A DNA stretch of 64,000 nt from an uncultured Lachnospiraceae bacterium (GTDB lineage: Bacteria; Bacillota; Clostridia; Lachnospirales; Lachnospiraceae): the NCBI GenBank assembly GCA_900317505.1, contig ONHB01000004.1:62001-126000 (forward strand), written 5' to 3'. Of the stretch, positions 1 to 8,723 are shown in pieces; position 1 is the first letter of the stretch; each line of letters opens with the position of its first letter. The position numbers and the translations under genes are program-made. The notes below the pieces were generated by a model that saw only the letters and a list, made by a program, of their open reading frames with translations, made no database searches and was not told where the DNA came from.

Positions 1-533
1 CCAATTACCTTTCCGGTCTTTGCCACAAGTTCTATCTTGTAGCTTCTGTTCCCCTGCGATACAGTTATATCACTGATATTAGCTGCCTTGTCTACAGATC
101 CTCTTTTTCCGACATACAATGCTCCAATACTGCGGTCATAACAAAGATACAGCGGATTGGATGCATCAACATCATGCTGTCCGGAAGCATCGGTATAGGT
201 AACCTTGACAGACGAGGTACGGCTGACCTTAGCGGTGTCCTCCTCATAGGATGCAATCGAACCTCCTGAATATTTGGGGTAATAAGCAGTCGCATAATAT
301 TTACCGTCTGAACCTACCTTCAGCTCCCAGTATGCATCCCCGGTATTTTGCTGCTTACTCAGCGATTTGACCTTTGATCCATTTAAGCTGCTTGCGATCT
401 TTCCCGCACATTCCCTTGCCCGGTAGCCTGACATGTGGCTGATCCAGCTCAGTCCGATTCCACCAAGAATAGCGATCACAGCAATCACAACTACTAATTC
501 TATTAAAGAAAAACCTGCATTTTTATTTTTCAT
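1..533 (-). CDS. Type IV prepilin-like protein, 3' end cut by window edge
   Basis: This is the last visible gene of the pilus operon, and it runs off the left edge, so only about 177 residues are present. The reading frame starts at the ATG at 533 and opens MKNKNAGFSLIELVVV. That is a class III prepilin signal: a short basic leader, cleavage after the Gly of GFSLIE, Glu at +5, then a hydrophobic helix (VVVIAVIAILGGIG). The rest is a soluble, Gly/Ser/Tyr-rich domain with Cys at about residues 41 and 132. PilD encoded upstream in the operon would cleave and N-methylate it. It starts only about 10 bases after the stop of the PilX-like gene, so it is probably cotranscribed. The size and the missing C-terminus prevent a choice between minor pilin and pseudopilin. 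Recognition as a prepilin is firm; the exact role is inferred. Confidence 0.88.
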   Translation of the reverse strand, partial: MKNKNAGFSLIELVVVIAVIAILGGIGLSWISHMSGYRARECAGKIASSLNGSKVKSLSKQQNTGDAYWELKVGSDGKYYATAYYPKYSGGSIASYEEDTAKVSRTSSVKVTYTDASGQHDVDASNPLYLCYDRSIGALYVGKRGSVDKAANISDITVSQGNRSYKIELVAKTGKVI

Positions 534-543
534 GCGATATCCC

Positions 544-3114
544 CTATTCCTTCTTCCAGTTCTGGTATGTAATCAGATCAGATAACTTAATTGCATCGTC
601 ACCGCTTCCTGCTGTAACAATACCATAAGAGATCTGTCCGCTGGTACCCAGTGCATCATATACATAGGTTGATGTATTTAAGACAGGATCCACATATGCA
701 AGCTGCATTGCCTTTACAACCTTGGTCGGATTGTAGGTAATCTTTGAACAGCGGCTGCAGATATAAATATTGCCACCGGCAAGGATCAGTCCATCATAAT
801 TACCATCTACATATACATCACCGCTTGTGATGATCACAGCTGTATTATCAGGACATGCCGTACTCGGATAAACAACATTTCCGGTTCCGACATAGGCACT
901 TACCTCTGACGGATCTGCCGGGATCGAATTAAAGACGAAGCTCATGCTGTTCATTTTGGTAAGCGCTGCACTGTCCACCAGATTGTCAAACACATCGGAT
1001 GTCTGCTGACCGCTTGTCATAGCATCATAATTGTCCTTTAAGGTATGCATCAGAGCTTCATGCTTTTGTGAAAACTCTTCCTGCCACAGACCCATATTGA
1101 GATATTTTGAAGAATCCTCATTGGAATCCTTTATTACAACAACTTCTTTTTTATTGTTTAAATAAAACATATTGCCGGCAAGTGTCAGCTGGTTATTTAA
1201 ACGGGTATTCCATTTCAACTGTCTGATATAGGAATTTACATACGAATTTACTGCTGACGGAGCATATTCACAATATGCACGGTAAAAATCGTTGGCCTGA
1301 TTCTCATCAGATGAAAAGTCAAGATACAGATATACCATAACCGTACCGTTGATCCTGCGGTATACTGTCTTGTAGCTGCCGGTGTATGCTGCTGTCCCCA
1401 TCTCTGACCACAACACAGACAATCTTACCGGTTCATATTTATATGCATCCCTGGTTGCTGTCTTTTCCTTTGTGATATCAAAAACAGCGGTTGAAGGATG
1501 GGTCTGATAAAATTTTTCTTTAAAATTTTTATACTCACTGCTCTCTGTATCCGGTGTGTTGAGCAGCTTATCATATTCTGCATAGGTCATAGGGTTTTTG
1601 GTTATGATCTGCTGGTCGGTACCCTTTACATATCCGATACATTCTGACGGAACAAGATAAAACAGCTGGTTAGCCTTGACAGACATAGCCTCACCCATCA
1701 TAATGTCGGCTGTGTTTTGCGGGATATCTTTATTTCCGGCCAGAGTATTGGCACTTTTAATCTGATCATACTGTGATGAATCCAGCATATCATCATACTG
1801 ACCGTCATATGTTTCCACATCCGCAATCTTATCACCCTGAATATTCTGATTCTTGGCAGCATCCTGTAATTCAGCAGTGGTTGAATCCTTTGCAAATACA
1901 CTTGCGAGTGACAGACGATCCTTGTCGGCATCATATTTTTTTGCTCCGACATATGCATGACCGGATAAAACCAGCTCATCCAGCATTGAAAAATCAAGCG
2001 TTGTGTCAGCTCCATTGATCAGAATAGAGCTGCTTCCCTTTGATTCAGTATTATCATTGCCGTATCCTCTGTAATGTCCCTTTAAATAGATCCGGCTGCT
2101 GCGTCCGCCAATATCCAGATCATCTCCTACATACATATTTCCGTCGCCATGGAAATTGGAGGATGTAATATTGATATCTTCTACATAGGTATCATATTTT
2201 TCACCAATATTCACACCCGCTGTTATGTCAGACGCCTTATTAACATCAATAGAATCAGCGATCAGACGATATGTAAGATCCAGTCCGTTAAGCTCATCCT
2301 GTGGATCCCTGATAAACTCAACTCCGGCCTGATTGCCTACCTTTAACCCATTCTTTCCACCATAAACACTTCCTGATATCTTCAATGCGGAAGATCCCTT
2401 ATTGACAGTAACTCCGGCGGGAAGTGCTGTTGTGTCACTGCTGTCATTAATCAGTGAATTGTTGGCAACGAGAGAAAACTCCTCCAGATTGAGCTTTGCA
2501 GCACTCTGGGCAAAATCAATATCCGGCACCTTCAGACGGATATCCGTTTCGATCATGGAAATATACCCATCACTGTTGGTATAAACAACCTTGATATTTT
2601 TGATCGTATAATAATCCTTATTGGTAAGCACCAGCTTATTGTCACCGCTGATAGCCTCCAGATACGCACCTTCATCACCTGCTGAGGATGCCAGCTTTAA
2701 ATCGGCAACTGTCCACATATCGGTCAGGTGATCCTTATCCCATTTCGTATTATCTGAGGCGTCACACACCTTATCTCTCAGATTTTCTGTATAGTATGTT
2801 TTAAAATTGAGTGTCATGGTATCTGCATCTATATTGGCAGAATTTTTTAATGCCTTGACATATGCCTCAGACATACTGTCTGAAATATCCTGCTGAAGCC
2901 CGGCATTGAGAATATCGAGTGCATATTCAGCAGAGTAAAAGTTATCTTTATTTCTCTTGTCCACATGCTTCATCAGGTAGTTGTAATAAGCCATATATAC
3001 AAGCATTCCTACAAGCATTCCGATAAAAGCTATCGCAACAATTGCAATAACAATAGCTGCACCCTTGTTATCCTTTTTTAAAATATCAAGTTTTTTTCTC
3101 AACTTAGAAAACAT
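544..3114 (-). CDS. Very large PilX-like pilus-associated membrane protein
   Basis: This 856-residue protein has a basic N-terminus followed by one hydrophobic helix at about residues 20-44 (starting KGAAIVIAIVAIAFIG). A long extracellular region follows that is rich in Gly, Ser, Asn and Asp. The N-terminus resembles the PilX N-terminal family (KGxAxVxAL-type) and lacks the GFxxxE motif of a true prepilin. The middle third, about residues 200-400, has many short alternating hydrophobic stretches (for example SGSVYGGKNGLKVG) that would suit a beta-solenoid. The C-terminal part has a Cys pair (ICSRC) near residue 790. PilX-family minor pilins are usually under 250 residues, so this one is unusually long. 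It sits between two prepilin genes in the pilus operon, which suggests a tip adhesin or minor pilus component. That role is inferred from position and topology only. Confidence 0.8.
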   Translation of the reverse strand: MFSKLRKKLDILKKDNKGAAIVIAIVAIAFIGMLVGMLVYMAYYNYLMKHVDKRNKDNFYSAEYALDILNAGLQQDISDSMSEAYVKALKNSANIDADTMTLNFKTYYTENLRDKVCDASDNTKWDKDHLTDMWTVADLKLASSAGDEGAYLEAISGDNKLVLTNKDYYTIKNIKVVYTNSDGYISMIETDIRLKVPDIDFAQSAAKLNLEEFSLVANNSLINDSSDTTALPAGVTVNKGSSALKISGSVYGGKNGLKVGNQAGVEFIRDPQDELNGLDLTYRLIADSIDVNKASDITAGVNIGEKYDTYVEDINITSSNFHGDGNMYVGDDLDIGGRSSRIYLKGHYRGYGNDNTESKGSSSILINGADTTLDFSMLDELVLSGHAYVGAKKYDADKDRLSLASVFAKDSTTAELQDAAKNQNIQGDKIADVETYDGQYDDMLDSSQYDQIKSANTLAGNKDIPQNTADIMMGEAMSVKANQLFYLVPSECIGYVKGTDQQIITKNPMTYAEYDKLLNTPDTESSEYKNFKEKFYQTHPSTAVFDITKEKTATRDAYKYEPVRLSVLWSEMGTAAYTGSYKTVYRRINGTVMVYLYLDFSSDENQANDFYRAYCEYAPSAVNSYVNSYIRQLKWNTRLNNQLTLAGNMFYLNNKKEVVVIKDSNEDSSKYLNMGLWQEEFSQKHEALMHTLKDNYDAMTSGQQTSDVFDNLVDSAALTKMNSMSFVFNSIPADPSEVSAYVGTGNVVYPSTACPDNTAVIITSGDVYVDGNYDGLILAGGNIYICSRCSKITYNPTKVVKAMQLAYVDPVLNTSTYVYDALGTSGQISYGIVTAGSGDDAIKLSDLITYQNWKKE

Positions 3115-3160
3115 CTATTGTTCTTCCTTTCCTGCTGATGAAGCCCTCTGTACAGGCAGT

Positions 3161-4573
3161 TTAATTGGATAAGCCACCGGTATAGGTTGCAATGACATTG
3201 GTTTTGCCACTCTCTCGGATTTCGATCTTAACGTCATACAGTACATCTTTTGTCATTCTCCTGTATCCGTCCGATACATGATTTTCATAAAAAGCATTGT
3301 CCTGAGCCGCTGTATCACCAATTGCGGTCGCCGAATTATAATATATTTTGGAACGGTCTCTGTCATAATGTGATGCCGATACATCAGAAGATGATACACC
3401 CGGCAAAAGCTCCATGGTTCCTTCTTTATATACACGTTTGTTGCTGTCACTGAGAAGATCGTATCTCAGATTGGATACAATCTCAACATTATCAACAGAG
3501 GCGGCACCGGCTGCTGCTGACGCTTTGGAATTCACATAAACATCACAGCCATAGCTGCTGTTAAAGCTTATAACCCCCGGATCGGTAAGATTACCTGCAT
3601 CGACGGTGCGGATCAGATATACAATTACCGGCTGGTTGGTCGTATTGTTGATCTCTATCTTTTCATTGTGATTGGTTTTAGTAGCGCCACTCAGTCCTTC
3701 ATAGTATAAATAGATGCTTCTGGGCATGATACTCTTGTCTGCCTTGGACAGATTGCCGCTTCTTTCGACATAAGTAGTAGATGCCTCATCTGCATGTACT
3801 CCCGTAAAACCAAGCGAAGCCTTATCCAATACCTTGTAGGTATTGATAACCTCTACAGAATAATCCGCATGCGCATCATCACCATTATTGACAAAATTGA
3901 TTGAAATCGTACGACTGACTTTACCTGAAAAATTAGCAATCGGTGTTGCCGGATTGGCGGAATGCTTCCTCAATTCGCTATATACCAGTTCTTCTTCTTC
4001 TGCCTTGATAGTATCAACCGCATCAAAATAGCGGTCAACCTGTGAGATATTGGCATATTCCTTGCCGTTGATCGCATTTGCAACCTCGGCAGGCGTATGG
4101 CTTCCCGCATCCACATTGGTAGTAATCGCTGTGGAATCAATCGTGACTGTCATATCATAATTGTTGTAATTACCGCTTGCTGTCTGAACTCCGGAAATCG
4201 TATATTCAAATTTTGTCCAGTCCTTGGGCATAGGAGCCGCAACCGCTGTCATGGTCGGATTGCTCTTTGTAGTTACCTTGCCACTGCAGCCTGAAAGAGT
4301 TGTGCCGCTCGGCAGGATACGTTTATCTTCCAGAATAGAATTGTTGGAAACAGATGCGACAAAAAGATACTCCGCATTGTCCTGTGCGGTATACTGGCTC
4401 ATACCTTCCATAATATCCTGTGCCAGATTTAATGCATTTAACTGTTTTCTGGACTTTAGATTCATCTTGGAGGACTGTATGAAATTGGTCAGCAGCGGAG
4501 AGACTGCAATCGCCAGAATGACGATTGCAATAACAAGCTCCACCAAAGTAAAACCTTCGTTTTTCTTTTTCAT
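3161..4573 (-). CDS. PilV-like prepilin with large C-terminal domain
   Basis: This 470-residue protein begins MKKKNEGFTLVELVIAIVIL, a canonical prepilin leader cut after Gly7 with Glu at +5 of the mature chain. A hydrophobic helix runs to about residue 30. Residues 40-60 (LNALNLAQDIMEG) match the helix that follows the membrane segment in PilV/PulI-type minor pilins. The remaining roughly 400 residues form a secreted domain. They include the stretches AATKTN-like near 300 and RDRSKIYYNS near 410, and I recognise no catalytic motif. Typical PilV proteins have 120-200 residues, so the large soluble domain suggests a tip or adhesive role. The gene lies between pilO and the PilX-like gene with short gaps, so it belongs to the operon. 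PilD should process it. Confidence 0.87.
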   Translation of the reverse strand: MKKKNEGFTLVELVIAIVILAIAVSPLLTNFIQSSKMNLKSRKQLNALNLAQDIMEGMSQYTAQDNAEYLFVASVSNNSILEDKRILPSGTTLSGCSGKVTTKSNPTMTAVAAPMPKDWTKFEYTISGVQTASGNYNNYDMTVTIDSTAITTNVDAGSHTPAEVANAINGKEYANISQVDRYFDAVDTIKAEEEELVYSELRKHSANPATPIANFSGKVSRTISINFVNNGDDAHADYSVEVINTYKVLDKASLGFTGVHADEASTTYVERSGNLSKADKSIMPRSIYLYYEGLSGATKTNHNEKIEINNTTNQPVIVYLIRTVDAGNLTDPGVISFNSSYGCDVYVNSKASAAAGAASVDNVEIVSNLRYDLLSDSNKRVYKEGTMELLPGVSSSDVSASHYDRDRSKIYYNSATAIGDTAAQDNAFYENHVSDGYRRMTKDVLYDVKIEIRESGKTNVIATYTGGLSN

Positions 4574-4609
4574 AGGATAACCCCTTTAAATTACATCCTG
4601 GGAGAAGTA

Positions 4610-5467
4610 TTAATCAGCCTGTTTGTCAGACTTTTTGTCAGACTGTTTATCAGATGCTTTGTCTGAATCTCCATTATCTTCTGCATCTTCTGCTTCTGCT
4701 GCTTCAGCTTCTTGTGCTGCGTTCTTTTCAGCAGCTATAGCCGCGCTTTTTTCGCCGGTATTGAAGATGTCACTTGTACCATAAAATACACCGCTAACCT
4801 GTGGAGCCGCATATTCTTTTTCGGTTCCGGTCAGGGAATATGCATTGAAAGCCATTGTTGATGCAAGCAGACCGGTTTCTGTATCAAATACGACTGACAG
4901 TGAGTCAATGGATTTTCTGTCAGTATCTGTATTAATGTATGTAACAATATCCTTTAATGAACGATAAGAGGACTGCATGCTGACACTGATCGGTGTCTGA
5001 TATAAGCTGATGGCGGGTGTTGTTGTATCAACAGTATCTCCTGCTGCATCATCGGTAGTAGCTTCAGCTCCTTCTGCCGGTGCTTCTGCAGTCTCTTCAG
5101 CTGCGACCGCTACCTCGATCATGCTTGAGGTACCCATAGCAATTGTAGGGATTTCAGCACCATAATCATTTTCAACTCCAATGATATACATGATATCATC
5201 TTCAGGTTTGTATTCAGCAGGGAAACGGGATTTAATCTCGTCAATCTGGATCTGCATAGCAGCTGTATCATCGATATACTGCTGTTTGTGATCAGCCAGA
5301 TCCTGTAAATAATCAACCTCTGACTGTAATGTTTCATTATCAGCATTCATGGCTGCTGTCTTTTCTGTAAATGAAGTATATACAAAGAAATAAATAGCAA
5401 CCGGGATTAAAATACCAAGCAACATGATAAGAATATTAACATCAGATTTTTTCAACTTCATATTCAT
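4610..5467 (-). CDS. pilO: PilO-like pilus alignment-complex protein
   Basis: This 285-residue protein has a short cytoplasmic N-terminus, one membrane helix at about residues 9-28, and a predicted coiled coil at about 35-75 (TAAMNADNETLQSEVDYLQD). A PilO-like ferredoxin-fold region follows, and the last 50 residues are rich in Ala, Glu, Asp and Lys and probably disordered. PilO works with PilM and PilN to align the inner-membrane pilus machine. The start was set at the ATG at 5467 because a strong ribosome-binding site (GGAGGGGG) lies just upstream and the pilM-pilN stop is 13 bases away. A longer frame to 5575 would overlap that gene by about 95 bases and has no such site. The repeated KQSDKKSDKQ tail is odd. 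The name rests on topology and gene order. Confidence 0.82.
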   Translation of the reverse strand: MNMKLKKSDVNILIMLLGILIPVAIYFFVYTSFTEKTAAMNADNETLQSEVDYLQDLADHKQQYIDDTAAMQIQIDEIKSRFPAEYKPEDDIMYIIGVENDYGAEIPTIAMGTSSMIEVAVAAEETAEAPAEGAEATTDDAAGDTVDTTTPAISLYQTPISVSMQSSYRSLKDIVTYINTDTDRKSIDSLSVVFDTETGLLASTMAFNAYSLTGTEKEYAAPQVSGVFYGTSDIFNTGEKSAAIAAEKNAAQEAEAAEAEDAEDNGDSDKASDKQSDKKSDKQAD

Positions 5468-5480
5468 TGTCTTCCCCCTC

Positions 5481-7298
5481 CTACTCTGCTGTCTCTTCTG
5501 CGGCAGCTTCATCTGCTGCGTCATCTGCATACATCGGATTGTCTCCATATGTACATGTGACTGCAAAGGTAACACCGCTTACACCTGTCTCATCATCTGT
5601 GTATTCGGTAATACCATCTACATAAACATCAGAGAAGTTTTTAAATGTACGGAGATTGATGATCGTACCGGCTGCCTCTTCCTTGGTACCAACCTCAATA
5701 GCCATTGCGATCGTACTGTTATTGGCAGAGAAGGAATTGATCTGTGAATCCTTCGGAAGCTTTTCTTCCAGCTCGTTGATGACATCAACAAGAGCCTCGT
5801 TATTGGTATCGGTAGCATCATAAACAGCCTGTAAGTATTCATAGTCGGATTTGGTACTTACATATGCGTTGTAAGTTTCTCTAACCGGCTCTAACTGTGC
5901 TTTTCTTTCATTTAAAGAATCATTTTTTGTTTTGGCCTGGAAATAAGGAACAAGACAAATAGCTGCAATTACAATGGCAACTACTACACCTGCACCAAGC
6001 ACGATGTAAGGCAGGCTCTCATTCTGTCCGATAGATGCAAGCTGTGCTTTGGCATCACCGCTGCCCTTTTTGGATTTTGCTTCCAAAATTGTAGGCTGAA
6101 AACCAACACCGGTAAGTGTTGCACCAATGGCAGCAATGTAATCACCAAGAGATACGCCCTGTAAGTGAAGACCCTGTGTAATATTGGTTCCTGCAAGATC
6201 CTTTAATACTTCAACATCACGTCCCAACTCCTGAGCAAGCAATCCTGAGAATCCCCAGAAGTCTGCAGCAATACCGGTGATAATGATATTGTCAATCGCT
6301 GCATCTCTGTTTTTAGAATTGTAATAATCAATTACACGAACGATAGATCCGATCAGCTGCTGATAGCTGATGGTAACATCTCTTCTTAAGCGTAACATCT
6401 TTAAGTTGGCACCTGCCTGTTTAGCAGCAACAGTTGTGGATGCGATCATGGATGTATCGCCTGTTGTAGCTGCATCTGCCTGAGCTTTTGCTGCATCCTG
6501 CTCCAGCTTGGCAACCTCTGCCTCTTTTTCAGCAAGTAATGATTCCTCTTCCGGTCTCATTACCAGATTGTTACGACGAAGCGTCTTAACTGCGTCTGTA
6601 TAAGATAACAGATCTCCATATACATCTGTTTCCATCATGATATCAACGATCTGATCCGCTCCGTAAATACCGGGACGCTGCATGGTAATAACACCATTGT
6701 TCGTAACGGTCAACAGTGATGATCTTTCATCGATCTTTACGATCAGGTTGACACCCTTCTGGAATCTGGTACGTAATGCCTGGAAAATACAGTTACCGGT
6801 ATAGTCAATAGAGGAAAGATCCAGTCCCAAGCTGTTGGCTAATGCGGAATATCCTCTCAAAATATCTTCGGGAGCTGCCATAACCATGATACGGTACTGT
6901 TTTGCACCTGCATCATCCTGCATTGTCTCCATGATGTTATAAGCAAATTCATACTGTGAAGGATCAACCGGGAAATAGTCGGTGATATTTGTCATCAGAA
7001 GTTCCCTGATCTGTTTTTCCTTTACAAATGGAATAACTGCCTCTCTGTTGGCGATCTTTGTAGAAGATACTGCGAAGATGACCTTCTTTGCATTCATTCC
7101 GTTTGCCGCAATAGTTGCTTTTAAATCATTGACGTATTCCTCTGTCGGATTGATCAATCCGTCGTTGAAAATACCCTCCGGTGTCTTCATACTGAAAACG
7201 CCGTAAACCTGTGGATGTTTTGACTGGTAATCCATCTCAACAACCTGTGTCAAGGAATATCCAATCTCAATACCAAGTACTCTTTGTGCCTTTGCCAT
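5481..7298 (-). CDS. pilM: PilM-PilN fusion protein of the pilus assembly platform
   Basis: The 605-residue chain has an N-terminal actin-like PilM domain at about residues 1-395 and a C-terminal PilN-like part at about 430-605. The PilM part opens with LGIEIGYSLTQVVE, a phosphate-1 type loop, and later has IIITGIAADFWG, typical of the ATPase fold. A helical insert of about 50 residues rich in Ala, Glu and Lys (about 255-300) interrupts it. One membrane helix (VLGAGVVVAIVIAAICLV, about 435-455) is followed by a coiled coil and an alpha/beta domain, as in PilN. In most species PilM is a cytoplasmic protein that binds the N-terminal tail of a separate PilN, so here the partners are covalently joined. 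It lies between pilD and pilO, and no separate pilN gene exists in the operon. The fusion is directly visible; the functional reading follows the families. Confidence 0.9.
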   Translation of the reverse strand: MAKAQRVLGIEIGYSLTQVVEMDYQSKHPQVYGVFSMKTPEGIFNDGLINPTEEYVNDLKATIAANGMNAKKVIFAVSSTKIANREAVIPFVKEKQIRELLMTNITDYFPVDPSQYEFAYNIMETMQDDAGAKQYRIMVMAAPEDILRGYSALANSLGLDLSSIDYTGNCIFQALRTRFQKGVNLIVKIDERSSLLTVTNNGVITMQRPGIYGADQIVDIMMETDVYGDLLSYTDAVKTLRRNNLVMRPEEESLLAEKEAEVAKLEQDAAKAQADAATTGDTSMIASTTVAAKQAGANLKMLRLRRDVTISYQQLIGSIVRVIDYYNSKNRDAAIDNIIITGIAADFWGFSGLLAQELGRDVEVLKDLAGTNITQGLHLQGVSLGDYIAAIGATLTGVGFQPTILEAKSKKGSGDAKAQLASIGQNESLPYIVLGAGVVVAIVIAAICLVPYFQAKTKNDSLNERKAQLEPVRETYNAYVSTKSDYEYLQAVYDATDTNNEALVDVINELEEKLPKDSQINSFSANNSTIAMAIEVGTKEEAAGTIINLRTFKNFSDVYVDGITEYTDDETGVSGVTFAVTCTYGDNPMYADDAADEAAAEETAE

Positions 7299-7407
7299 GA
7301 TTTACCTCCCTGCAAAAATAGGATTTAACCTTTTATTTCTTTTTTGTATATATATAAAAGTTTGTTTCCACTGAACTGATCTAATTGTTTTTCATAAGAA
7401 TTCAGAT

Positions 7408-8187
7408 TTATTTACTAATGATAAACAAACTTAGATACCAATTTAAAAACTGACTTCCCCAAAGCGCTGCCGCAAAAATACCGGCAGATAAATATGGGCC
7501 CATTGCCAGCCTGTGCTCCGCATTTGAAACCTTCATGCGTATCAGATGTATCACCGAAGCAAAGATACATCCCAGTAAAAACGCAACAATGGCATTCTGC
7601 CATCCAAGAAGCAGCCCGGCCGCTCCCATCAGCTTCACATCACCGCCGCCAATCGCCGCACCATGCGAAACCTGATAAATGATCCAAAGGAATCCACTGA
7701 CTGCTACGAGACCGATCCCATAAGTCACCCAATCCCCTAAGTGAAATATGAAATGGACCAGTCCCAAAGCCAGTATAAACAAGTTGACTCCTATTGGAAT
7801 CTCGTATGTTCTAAAATCAATGACGCTAAGTACAATCAGCGCCGAAGTTAATAAACAGTATATAACTGAATCTATACTCCAACCGTTTACTAAAAAAATC
7901 AGTACATATAAGACCCCGTTAAGTCCTTCAACTAAAGGATACTGGAGGGATATATGCGTCTTGCACTTTCGACACCGGCCGCCTAAAAAGATATAGGAAA
8001 ACAATGGTATCAGATCAAACCAAGCCAGCTGATAACCGCATGACATACAGTGTGACCTGTCTTTAGCGATACTCTCCTTAAGTGGAATGCGTAATATGCA
8101 GACATTTAAAAAGCTGCCTATTACGATTCCAAATAAGAATATCACCACATATAAAATTAATCCGTAAATCCATTCTTCGGTGGTCAT
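7408..8187 (-). CDS. pilD: Prepilin peptidase / N-methyltransferase
   Basis: This 259-residue integral membrane aspartyl protease cleaves the leader of prepilins and methylates the new N-terminus. It opens with a membrane helix and the GSFLNVCILRIP motif. Two CxxC pairs (HCMSCGY near 47-50 and CRKCKT near 72-75) bind zinc in this family. The two catalytic aspartates lie in VIDFRT (about 124) and in GGGDVKLM (about 182). Several further membrane helices complete the fold. The length matches bifunctional PilD/TapA-type enzymes. It sits between the pilin and pilM-pilN genes, a common place in Gram-positive pilus operons. All prepilins in this window are expected substrates. Confidence 0.96.
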   Translation of the reverse strand: MTTEEWIYGLILYVVIFLFGIVIGSFLNVCILRIPLKESIAKDRSHCMSCGYQLAWFDLIPLFSYIFLGGRCRKCKTHISLQYPLVEGLNGVLYVLIFLVNGWSIDSVIYCLLTSALIVLSVIDFRTYEIPIGVNLFILALGLVHFIFHLGDWVTYGIGLVAVSGFLWIIYQVSHGAAIGGGDVKLMGAAGLLLGWQNAIVAFLLGCIFASVIHLIRMKVSNAEHRLAMGPYLSAGIFAAALWGSQFLNWYLSLFIISK

Positions 8188-8225
8188 AGGGGTGAATGTC
8201 TCCTAGTGCTTAAGAATTTCAGGTA

Positions 8226-8645
8226 TTATCTTGTTCCTGCTGAAACAGATAAGTCACCTTTGATAATTGTATATTTTCCTGATGCATCAATTGAAATGCT
8301 AGGAGAACCTGCACCTTTTCCTGCTGCACTTGATTTCCATGTAAGGCTGGAAAGAGCAGATGTTCCGAGAGTATCTAACACTTCTGAACCCCATGAGGTT
8401 GCAGTGGTGCAAGATGGTGTAACATTACCTGCACCAGGTAACGGTGCATCTGTGATGTCAGCATCGCCTGCTGCTGTTGAACAAGCTGTGTAAACACTAT
8501 CCAACTGATCCATATCAGAAGATTTTCTTGATTTTTCTACATATTTTAAATACTGAGGTGCTAAAACACCAACTAAAATTGCCATGATGGCAATAACGAC
8601 GATCAACTCAACAAGTGAGAAACCTTTGTTATTCATCTTTTTCAT
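8226..8645 (-). CDS. pilA: Major type IV pilin candidate
   Basis: This 139-residue prepilin has the leader MKKMNNKGFSLVELIVVIAI, so cleavage falls after Gly8 and Glu sits at +5. The hydrophobic helix and the following amphipathic helix (PQYLKYVEKSRKSSDMDQ) are typical of PilA/PulG pilins. The soluble head is small, with a Cys pair at about residues 51 and 79 that could form a disulfide. A good ribosome-binding site (AAAAGGAGAG) precedes the ATG at 8645. It is the smallest and most pilin-like of the prepilins here and lies between pilC and pilD, so it is the best candidate for the main fibre subunit. A small hairpin upstream may stabilise its mRNA. Major-pilin status is inferred from size and gene position. 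Confidence 0.9.
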   Translation of the reverse strand: MKKMNNKGFSLVELIVVIAIMAILVGVLAPQYLKYVEKSRKSSDMDQLDSVYTACSTAAGDADITDAPLPGAGNVTPSCTTATSWGSEVLDTLGTSALSSLTWKSSAAGKGAGSPSISIDASGKYTIIKGDLSVSAGTR

Positions 8646-8690
8646 AGTAAACTCTCCTTTTAATTTTATTTAATCATTTATTTATTAAAT

Positions 8691-8712
8691 CTTCATGCCC
8701 CTATACATGAAG
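8691..8712 (-). promoter_or_regulatory. Small hairpin in the pilC-pilA gap
   Basis: The arms CTTCATG and CATGAAG (8691-8697 and 8706-8712) pair perfectly around an 8-base loop in the 78-base gap before the pilin gene. No U-run follows on the minus strand, so it is unlikely to be a terminator. In an operon where the pilin must be made in excess, such a 5' hairpin could protect the pilA transcript after processing. That role is inferred. Confidence 0.35.
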
Positions 8713-8723
8713 CTTTAACCAAA

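Noticed and set aside
5468..5575. Longer pilO frame reaching back to 5575
   Set aside because: It would overlap the pilM-pilN end in another frame, and the best ribosome-binding site is at the shorter start.
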